From positions 1 through 64,000 of IMG/VR virus record IMGVR_UViG_3300033182_000157: a stretch of 64,000 nucleotides of DNA. One strand, written 5' to 3'. The stretch is from a virus. A program made the position numbers and the translations under genes. This document shows, piece by piece, positions 25,089 to 37,000 of the stretch. Under the pieces are notes generated by a model. That model worked only from the letters and a program-made list of their open reading frames with translations, was not told where the DNA came from and did not search any database. Each line of letters begins with the position of its first letter. The stretch's first letter is position 1.

Positions 25089-28000
25089 TGGCTGATCAAG
25101 AAGAAATCAATTTGCCAGGTGGCGGCGAATCTAAAAAGACTTCAGCGGACTTACTGCCTAAGTATTTTAGAACTAACACAAACAAGAAGTTTCTATCAGC
25201 AACACTAGATCCTTTAATTCAGGACGGTGTTATTGAAAAACTTAACGGCTTTGTTGGACGTAAAACAAGTAAGGCACATACAGCAACAGATAGTTATATT
25301 CCAGACGTAACAAAAGAGCGTCAAGATTATCAACTTGAACCAGCAACAGTTGTAAAAGATTACAATGACAATGTGTTATTCTACAAAGATTATAATGATT
25401 ATATTAACCAAATTGGAGTGTTTGGCGGCAACACAGCAAACCATAGTCGCTTAAATGCTCAAGAATATTATTCATGGGATCCAAGAGTTGATTGGGACAA
25501 ACTAGTAAACTATCGTGAGTATTACTGGTTATCCGCAGGCCCCGTCGCAATTGACATTGCTGGACAAGAAAAAGGTATTACATCAACATATACTGTTGAC
25601 TTAGTTGACGATGCCGGAGATCTTGCTTACGTTTTAAATCCTGATGGATTAACTCGTAACCCTACAATTAAGTTGTACAGAGGGCAAACTTATAAGTTTG
25701 AAGTAACTTCGGTTGACAACCCGTTTTTCATTAAAACTAGAAGAACAAAAAATGGTGCTATCTACGAAGAAGGTGTAGAAAATAATGGTATTGAAGAAGG
25801 TGTAGTAACACTTACTATTACACAAAATACTCCAGATATACTTTATTATATGAGTGACACTGACTTGGCACTTAGTGGTGTAATTCAAGTTATGTCTATT
25901 GAAGAAAATACTGAAATAGATGTTGAAAGTGAAATTGTAGGTAAAAAGTCATATCAACTTAAAAGCGGCGATTACCTTTCAAATGGAATGAAGATAAACT
26001 TTTTAGGCGATGTTAGTCCTGAAAAGTATGCTAGTGGTAACTGGTATGTTGAAGGTGTAGGAAAAAGTATTACACTTGTAAGCGAACAAGATTTAGAAGT
26101 ACCGTATAAAAGTCAAATACTAGAAGAACTACAGTTTGACACAACAGCATTTGACTCATCACCATTTGACCAATTATCAGAAAAAGACAAAGATTATATC
26201 ACTATTAATCGTGCTGCTCTTGACGGTAACCAATGGAGTAGAGCAAACAGATGGTTCCATAAAGATGTAATTGAAACTAGTTATAGAATTTCTGGCATTA
26301 CATCAGTACTAGATCAAACTACTAGAGCTAACAGACCTATTGTTGAATTTATTCCTGGAATTAAATTACTTAATAACGGTTTCCGTAAAATTTCTGATGT
26401 AGACTTAGTTGATACATTTACAACTAATATTATGGCAGAAATTGAAGGTAGTATTGGTTACTTTGTTGACAATGTAGAATTACTTAGTGGTATGCGTGTA
26501 ATCTTTACAGAAGATACTGATTCGCTAGTTAAGGGAAAAATTTACGAAGTTAAATCTATTAGATTTGACAATGAAAAAATTATTAGTTTAATAGAAGTTG
26601 ACACAGCACAAGAAGGCGATACTGTTGTTGTAAAAAGCGGAAAAGACAACACAGGAACACAGTTTTACTTTAACGGAACTACATGGACTAAAGCGCAACA
26701 AAAACTAGGAACAAACCAGACACCTCTTTTTGAACTATTTGACAAAGACGGTGTAAGTCTTACAGATACAACAAAATACGGAGCAACAGAATTTGCTGGT
26801 AACAAAGTATTTTCGTATAAAGAAGGCACTGGAGCCAACGACACAGTTTTAGGTTTTCCTTTAACATATCTAAACATAAACAACATTGGTGATATTGTAT
26901 TTGAATGTGACCTTATTGTTAAATCTTACAATTATGTTACTAACGAGCAAAAGTTTACCATAGATGCTGAAGATACTTTTATTCACGTATATAATAAATT
27001 CTTTGAATGGAGTCCGCATAGTGCGTGGGAAAAAGCAATATCTAAATCAAAGCAATTAGTTGTAAAAAACTATGTTGCTGATTTAATAAGAAACGATTTT
27101 GAAATTGACGTTTACAATCGTGCTGGTGATTTAACAGACGTAAAAACTTATGTTTACGTAAACGACATACTACAAGTTATAGACGAAGATTATACTCTTT
27201 ATACTAATAACTCTCGTTTGTTTATACGTTTTACAAACGATCTACAAGACAACGATACAATTATTGTAAAAACAGAAAGTTCAGCAAGTAAAAATAATAA
27301 TGGATATTATGAGTTTCCGTTAAACATGCAGAACAATCCTTCTAACGAAAATCCTGATAAAATTACACTAGGTCAATTAACTAACCATGTAGAGTCAATT
27401 ACAACATTCCATCCGGACTTAATTGGTACGTTCCCAGGCAGATCAAATTTAAGAGATTTGCCTAAGCAAAGTGCTTATGGTACAAGATATGTAAAACACT
27501 CTGGACCGTTAAATATTGGATTATACCACATTACTGACAAAGCCACAAACATTGTTAAAGCAATAGACTTTGCGTCAAGAGAATACACTAAGTTTAAGAA
27601 AACATTTATTGATTTAGTGTCAACTGCTGAACTTGAAGATGATGTTGCTCAAGATGTAGATAATATCTTACAAGCAATGATGGAAGATAAGAAAACTTCT
27701 GATCCATTTTATAATAGTGGCATGGTACCATTTAGAGCATATAATGAAATTGAGCATACTGTTATTGATCCAGAATTTTTATTATACGGTATTACAGAAA
27801 CTTACGATAACTCATTACATCAAGATAAAGCAATATTAGTATATGTGAATGGTGTACAACTTGTACATGAACAAGACTATGTTTTTTCTAACGACAACTT
27901 TGTATCAATTACAAAAACAGTAGAAGTAGGCGACAAAATAATTATCAGAGAATACGATACTTTAATAGGTAACTACATTCCGCCTACTCCATCAAAGTTA

Positions 28001-31000
28001 GGTTTATTACCAAAAAAATATCCTACAAAATATACTGACAACACTTATCAAAATCCAGTTGAAGTAATACAGTGCCACGATGGTAGTATTATGACAGCAT
28101 ATGGTGACTATCGAGATGACTTAATTTTAGAACTAGAAAAACGTATCTTTAATAATATTAAAATAGAGTTTTCAAATGATCTAATTGATATAAACGATTT
28201 TATTCCTAACGGATTTAGAGAAACAGATTATTCTAGACAAGAAGTAAACAGAATACTAGAACCAATGTTTTTAAAATGGCATAAAAACATTGTTAATTCT
28301 TATACTGATAACAGTTATTTCTCACCCGGATTACCTAAAACATATAACTATTCAACTGGCGAATTTAACGGTAAAACATTACCTGGTTATTGGAGAGGTA
28401 TTTTCAATTATTGGTATGGCACAGATCGTCCGCATACACATCCTTGGGAAATGTTAGGAATTTCTAACCAGCCAACTTGGTGGGAAGAAGTTTACGGACC
28501 TGCTCCTTATACTGGCGAAAATTTAATTCTTTGGAGAGATTTAGAAAAGGGTATTATAGCAGAGCCTGGTAATAAACGAGTTAATAAAAAGTTTGCCCGC
28601 CCTGGACTACTAAGTATCATTCCTTCAAACGCTTCCGGAGAGTTACTAAGCCCAATTGAAGCAAACGTAGCACAGAATTATGAAACTAACGAATTAGATA
28701 TTAACTTTGTGTTTGGTGATGAAGGTCCAGTTGAAACTGCTTGGAGAAAATCAAGTTCTTATAGATTTGCTTTATTAACTGCTTGGATACTTGCTAAGCC
28801 TGCTCAATTGTTTGGTGTTTATCTTGATAGAGCTTATACCGCTAGAGATGCGTCTGGTATTATCAAATATGTAGACGAGTATGTTAATCTTTCAATGTTG
28901 GCTGATAAAGTTTCTAAAACTGACTTAGCAAGCGGATTAATAAGTTATATTAACGAGTGGTTATATTATAACGGATCATCGAATGTAAACAATTACATTT
29001 ATAATCTTAAAAATGCTAAAAATCAAATTGGCATGAAACTTGCTGGCTTTACTGAGAAGGACAAGTTTAAATTAATTTTAGATAGTAGAACTCCGTTGAA
29101 CGAAGGTAACGTCTTTATACCATCAGAAAACTATCAAGTATTTTTAAACAAGAGTTCTCCGACACAAAGTATTTCTTACAGCGGTGTAATTGTTGAAAAG
29201 AGAAAAGGCGGATTTTTAGTTAGAGGATATGATCAAAAATTCCCAACGTTTACTTACAAGAAAGTTATTCCTAGTAACGCAGACAGAGCTATTCGAATTG
29301 GCGCTATTAGTGAATCTTTTGTAAATTGGGCAGAAGGTAAAACTTATGTCTCAGGTCAGATTGTAAACTTTGAAGGCGGTTATTTTAGAGTCACTGAAAA
29401 GCACGTTAGTACAGGAAGTTTTGACAACGATAAATTTGCTAGTCTGCCTGAATTACCACAAACTGGCGGCAACAGTTTTTATCATAGAGAAAAGTTCTCA
29501 GCAGTAGATTATATTACAATTTCATATGGTCATATGTTTTATACTATACAAGACGTTGTTGACTTCTTGTATGGATACGCAGAATACTTAAAAGAACAAG
29601 GTTTTATATTTGACAACTTTGATAGAGAAAATGCTATTTTACAAGACTGGGCAACAGCAATTAGAGAATATGTATTTTGGACTACGCAAAACTGGTCAGA
29701 AGGAACTGTTGTTGCTTTAAGCCCTGGAGCAACAATGTTATCATTTGACGGCGAATATGCTGTAGTAGATGACATTACAAATGACTTTTATGACTACGAA
29801 ATTTATAGTAGTAACGGAACAAGAATATCAATTAACAATCTTGACATATCAAGAGATGGAACTAAGTTTAGTATTGAAACAACTTCTGACGAAGGCTTAT
29901 ATTTTGCTAGATTACATTTAGTTCAGACTGAACACGCTATTGTTTTAGATAATACCACAGTCTTTAACGATACAATTTACGATAGACCATCAGGTTACAA
30001 ACAAGACCGTATTAAGGTTTTAGGTTATAGAACAGTTGACTGGACAGGTAACTTATCTAGTCCTGGATTTATTTACGATGAAATTAAAGTTGTAGATTGG
30101 GAACCGTATACTGTATACAGAATTGGTGATGTAGTTAAACACAAAGAATACTACTATAGTGCTAACTCAAAAGTTATTAGCCAAGATGTATTCAATGAAG
30201 ATAACTGGAGTCGCATAGACAACTTAAACAAGAGTCAATTGCTTCCAAACTTTGATTACAGAGCAGAGCAGTTTACAGACTTTTTTGATCTAGACACAGA
30301 TAATTTTGACCTAGGACAACAAAAAGTTGCTCAACACGTTATTGGATATCAAAAACGTCAATACCTAGAAAACATTATTAATGACGATGTAAGTCAATAC
30401 AAGTTCTATCAAGGAATGATTCTTGATAAAGGTACTCGTAACGTTCTTACTAAAATGTTTGACAAGTTAGGGGCAGCAGATAAAGAAAGTTTAGAATTTT
30501 ACGAAGAGTGGGCAGTACGTTTAAGCGAATTTGGCGCTGTTGATAACTTTGTAGAATTAGAATATAAAATTGATGAAGCACAATATAGATTAGAACCACA
30601 GCCGTTTGAAATTGTTGATGTTAAAGATACTCGTAGTACAGACTTGGTATACAGATATACTGCTGAAGATGTTTACGCCAAGTACGAAGGATACAACAAC
30701 CAGCCGTTTAGACAGACAGAAGTACAACCAAATTTCTTAAGGTCTACAGGTAACGTTGATTCTAACGACATTGATTTTAACGTTAAAAACTACGATGATA
30801 TTTTAGGTATTGATTTTACAGAAGTTAATGATGGCACTACTATTTGGGTTAGTTTCTACGGAACTACGTGGACAGTAAAACGTGTTGTTGAAACTAATGT
30901 AGAATTTGTAGATTCTATAGTTAACGAAGATACAGGCGATTTTGTAATAACAGTAAACGCAAATGCTGAAGCATTATATACTGCGGGCGACATTATTGGT

Positions 31001-34000
31001 ATTAGAGGCGTAACAACTGAAACTGATAAATTCTGGAAAATTAAATCAGTAGAAGGTGCTAACATTACTTTTGAAACACCAGACGCAATTATTCAAGAAC
31101 CAGATCCCCAAGATAGTACAGCAGTTGTAATTTTTGATTTAGTAGATGCTAGATTTGATAAAATTAAAGACATTAACGAAAGTCAGTTATCAAGAGCATT
31201 TAACTTTGGTGAATTTATTTGGGTAGATGACATTAATGGTAATTGGCAAGTACTTCAGAAACAAGACGCTTATAAAAAAATTGTTGCTACTAACCCTACA
31301 CAAGGAGTAGTAAGTGGGTTTGGAAGCGACTTTGATGTAGACGAATACACAAGAGAAATGATAGTAGGCGATTCAGTAAATCAAACTACATACATCTTTA
31401 ATAGATCTACAGACAAAGCACAGTTTAATAAAGCACAAGAACTTGAATTAATTAGCAATATACCATTAGATGAATATGGCTCAGTAGTAACATTGGCTAA
31501 AGATGCTAATTTTGCTGCAGTATCTGCTCCTGGAGCAGGAAATATTCCTACATTCTTTGTAGGCACCTGGAATTTAAGCACAACCTATCAAAAACAGGAT
31601 GTTGTATTTTATAACGGTTTATGGTATACTTGCTTAGAAGATAACACTATTGGAGGAAGTAATCCAGACGTAAGTGATGTTTGGTCAGCTACAGGTCATT
31701 TGCCAGTCGGTGATGGCAGTTCGACACTTACAGGACCAGCACAAGGTTGGGTAGGAATATTCCAACGTAATGGCGCAGGGTTCTTTGACAGAATTGCTGT
31801 ACTACAAAGTCCTGATCCACAAGACAATGCTCGCTTTGGTAGTAACTTACAATTTGCTGTAGTTGGCGAAAGAGATTACAGACTATTTGTAACAGCAGAA
31901 GGTTATGACACTTACGGTAAAGTATTTGTGTTTGATTGGAACGCTAACACAACTGGTTGGGAATATCAACCTACTAAAGATTTACCTTTACCTGCAACAC
32001 TTGAAGCAGGAATGAAATTTGGTTCAAAAGTTGTTTCTACTTACAAAGGTAATACAGTAGCAGTTAGTTCAACAGAGGTAAGTTCGGCACAAGGAAGTGT
32101 TTATGTTTATAATTATGACGGTAGTACATATTCACTAAACCAAACAATTACTAGTTCTACATTTGGAGTTGTTCCGCAAAACGGTGATTCTTTAGGTGAA
32201 GGGTTAGCAATAGACTATAACGGAAATTATATAGCCGTTGGTATTCCTAACTATGACGATAGCGAGTTATCTATTACTGATGCTGGAAGAGTAGAAGTAT
32301 TAAAATTAGTAGGCAGCACTTATGTTCCTTTACAAACTATAAGAACATTAGCAGTTGAAACACAACAGTTTGGTGTTTCTTTAAGTCTATATGGAACAAC
32401 ACTTGTAGTAGGTTCGTCTAATGGCGGAAGTCAAGACGAAGGCGAAGTAGAAGTCTATAACAGATATGAAGATTTGTACACATACGATGATTCATTAAAA
32501 CTTGATACATTTACTGATGGTTCAACAATAGTTGAATTTGGTAAAAATGTATTAGCACAAAGAAATCATGTGTTTACAGGACTTGTTTCGTGGGACGGCG
32601 ATAGCGGAGCAGTTATAGATTTCCGTAAAACAAAAGACAATGTTTGGGAAACTTATAGAAAAGCAGAAAACCCAGCAGACATTAAAGGTATTAAAAGTAT
32701 TCTTCTTTACAATACAAGAACTAATACACTAGTTAAAGAACTTGATATTACAGATCCTTTACAAGGTAAGATATTAGGTGTAGTAGAACAAGAACTAAAA
32801 TATAAAACATACTATGATCCAGCAACTTACAGTGTAGGTATTAATGGTGTTACAGTTGATGCTGTTGATGCTTGGGACGCAACACACGAGGGCGAAGTGT
32901 GGTGGGATTTAACTACATCAAGATTTGTTAATTACCATCAGAACACTCCGTTATATAGAGCAAACAACTGGAATAAACTAGATCAACATAGTAGTGTAGA
33001 TGTGTATGAATGGGTTGTAACAGAATACAAACCTAGCGAATGGGACGCTATTTCAGATACAGCAGAAGGACTATCTTTAGGCGTATCAGGAAAGTCTAAG
33101 TACGGTGATGAAGTTTACGCAACAGCAAAAGTATATGACGAAGTGTCAAAGACATTTAAAACAAAATACTTGTTCTGGGTAAAAGGTAAGAGAACAACTC
33201 CTGACTTTAGTGATAGAACAGTAGATGTAGAATCTATGGCTAACTTAATCGCAGATCCAAGAAGTCAAGGTTATACATTTGCCGCAGTTACAGGCACAAA
33301 CAGTTTTGTATTGTTTAACTGTAAGCAATTCTTAAATGATGACGAAGTTGCTATTAACTTTAAGTTCTGGACAACAGCAGATACAGATACTAATATTCAC
33401 AGACAATACCAAATCCTTTCACAAGGATTAGATATTAGTCAACCTAATGATACTATTGTTGATAAATGGTTTGACAGTCTAGTAGGATTTACTAAAACAG
33501 GATTACCTGTCCCTAATGTTGCGTTAAGTAAAAAACAACGTTACGGTATTTTAAACAAACCTCGTCAGAGTATGTTTAAAAATCGTGTTGAAGCACTAAA
33601 GCAATTTGTAGAATATGCTAACTACGTTTTTGCTAACAATATTATTGTTGATGATTTTGATTTAGCACCACTTTCTGCTAAAGAAGAATATCCAGCAGAA
33701 TATACTAATGAATGGGATATTTTAATTAACGATGATTTTGAATTAGAATTAATTTCTACAGGTAAAATAAAATCAGCAGAAATTGAACTTGTTGTTGAAG
33801 AAGGAAAAATTGTAGACGTTGCTATTATTGACGAAGGCCGCGGCTACGCTAAGCCACCAAAAATTGATATTTACGGACAAGGCATAAATGCTAAACTAAC
33901 AGCAGTATTAGACACATTCGGCAGAATAATTGATATAACAATTGATAACCCAGGTTCGGGCTATCTAACTGGAAACGATACTTTTGCTATTGTTAGAAAG

Positions 34001-37000
34001 TACACAGTTTTAAGTACAAATATTGAAAACAGCGGCAAGTGGGGAATTTACGAATACGATGAAGTAAATTCCAAATGGGCTATTGCTAGAATTCAATCGT
34101 TTGATACTACTCGTTATTGGAATTATAAAGATTGGTATGCTAGTGGTTATAGCAGTGCTACGCCAATTGACTTCCAAATTGCTGGTTCGTACGAATTAGA
34201 AAATCTAGCATCAAAACCTAATCAGATTGTTAAAGTTACAAACATTGGAACAACTGGTACTTGGTTATTGTTGAAGAGATTAAACAACAATGATGAAACT
34301 GATGTAAACTTAAATTATCAGGTAGTCGGCAGACAAAACGGAACAATTGAACTTTCAAGTTCTTTATATAACTTTGAGAAAAACTTATTAGGTTATGACG
34401 GTATTAGTTATGAAGAAGTTCCATACGATAGTGTTCCTGTAATAGAATTAAGAAACATTCTTGAAGCAATAAGAAATAACATTTTTGTTGATAATCTTAT
34501 TGTTGAGTTTAACAACTTATTCTTTAACAGTGTTAGATACGTTCTTTCAGAGCAGCCAACAGTTGACTGGATATTTAAAACAAGTTTTGTAAAAGCAAAA
34601 CATAATGTAGGTGAGTTAGAACAGCGTACTACATATAAAAATGACAGTCTATCAAGTTACCAAGATTATGTTAACGAAGTAAAACCGTTTAGAACTAAGG
34701 TTAGAGAATTTGTAAGTAGTTACACTAAAGTAGAAGAAACACAATCAGTTGTAACAGACTTTGACTTAGAAAAGAATAATAGAATAATTGTTAAAGACAA
34801 TCAGTTAATAACAACAGACGACAACTATTTAGACTATCCAAATAAACATTGGACTGATAATCATACATTTAATATTACAAGTGTAGAAATTGCTGATCCA
34901 GGTTTAGGTTATCAGTCAGTTCCGGAAATTACTTTTGAAGGCGGCGGTGGCTCAGGCGCTAAAGCAAGAGCGTTTATTGGTCAAGGCGGCAAGTTAACAA
35001 ATGTTATTATAGAATCCCAAGGCTCGGGTTATTATTCTATGCCTAATGTTGTTATCAATGGATCAGTGGACGACACTGGTAGATCAGCAGTGCTTGTTCC
35101 TATAATAGGCAATAAAACTGTTAGAAAAAATAATCTTGTTATTAAGTTTGACAGAATTCAGGGAACAAAAGTTATTGAAACTTTAGACGCAGTTGATACA
35201 TTTACTGATACAGGTATTTTGACTGAGTTTAGTTTAAGATGGCCAATTGATTACCAAAACGGAAACGTAGTTGTAAAAGTTAACAGTGACGAACTTTTAG
35301 AAAGTGATTTTACATTTGAAAATCGTAGCAAAGTAGTAAATGACCATACTGTTAATTATGGATTTGTAACTATCACAAATTTACCAGACGAAGATGCTAT
35401 TACCTCTGTTGTAATTGAGTACACTAAAGATGTAGCATTCCTTAATGCAGCCGACAGAATACATTATTATTACAAGCCAATTGACGGACAAGCCGCTGAC
35501 GATTTAGACGCACTTATGTTAGGCGTAGATTATGGTGGCGTTAATATTTCAGGCTTTGGCTTTGAACCAGTTGGTGGCTGGGCAGATGGCGAAGGTTGGG
35601 AATCTGTAAAATGGAGCGGCGGCGACGAAGCATACAAAGATGTATCATTAGACGGTGACGGTTCGGAAATAGTTTATACATTTGGAGGCACACCAGAAGA
35701 TGGAACAGTATGGAACGTGTATGTAAATGGTATACGTATAGACGATCCTAATTTTGGAACTCCAGAGCAAACTAATAATAGTGCTGAAATGGAAACGTTT
35801 ATTGGAGATGGTTCTACTACAAGCATTACAATTCCAGCCCAAGTAGCAGGAGCACAAATTATTTTAAGACCTTCGTCAAGCGACGGAAGTTTTATCCCTG
35901 TTGGTGTTGACTTAGATAGTGTTGTTACAGGTGGCGCTTTAAATTACACAAACGCTACAGGTTATAGTCCTGAAGATTTAACATTAGACGGCGATGGATT
36001 TGTTACACCAACTACTGGCGGAAGTTTAGAAGAACATATTCCAGGACAAATATCAGAATCAGTTAACATTTTTGTATATAACATTGCTAAGAGCGGTGGT
36101 CCAAAAGTTAATACTGTAAGTTATGTAGCAGACGGAGAATCTAAAAGTTTTGCTTATCTAGCACAACCACAAAGTAAGGATGCTATTATAGTTAAAGTGA
36201 ATAATACTATTTTACGTCCAACAGACTATAAGTATACTCCAAACTTTGCGGCGTACACTGATTACTTAACTGGTTATAAGTCAGAGAAACAACGTGCTGA
36301 AGATAATGTAGTTAGTCTACAAAGTCAAAAAACACAACTTGAAACAGATATTGCTAATAACACTCTTGCGTTAACTACTGTACAAAATGATCATGCGCAA
36401 AAATTAAGCGAGTTGACTTATTGGCAAAATGAAGTTATTGGGTATCAGAATTTAATTAATAACCTACTAGCACAGTTATCACAGTTAACACCTGGAACTC
36501 CTCAGTATGCTGCTAAAGAACAAGAAATTGCTCAAGCACAAGCAGGTTTAGCAGCCGCTCAAGCAGAAGTTGACACAATAACAAATGAAATAGTAATTTT
36601 ACAGCAAACTGAATCAGCATTAACGAATACTATTACAGCAGATCAAAATACGTTAGACGATGTTAACGCAGAAATTACATCTGAAGAAGAACGTATTGCT
36701 AAGTTAGAAATAGACATTCAGACAACTGAAGACTATTTGATTAATCCAGGTAAAACTATCATTCTTAATACGACGCCAAATGCGAACGATGTAGTATCAA
36801 TTACTACATTTGGTACAAACGGCAATGATATTATTATTAATGATATGTTTAAGGGAGACGGCTCTACAAACGAGTTTGTTACTCCGTTAAAGTATACAAA
36901 AGATTTAAGAGCATTTGCTACAGTTAACGGTGTTAAACTTTCACCTAGAGTGTTTACAACAGACGGAAATTATGAAACTGCTGGGCGTTTAGGATTGCGT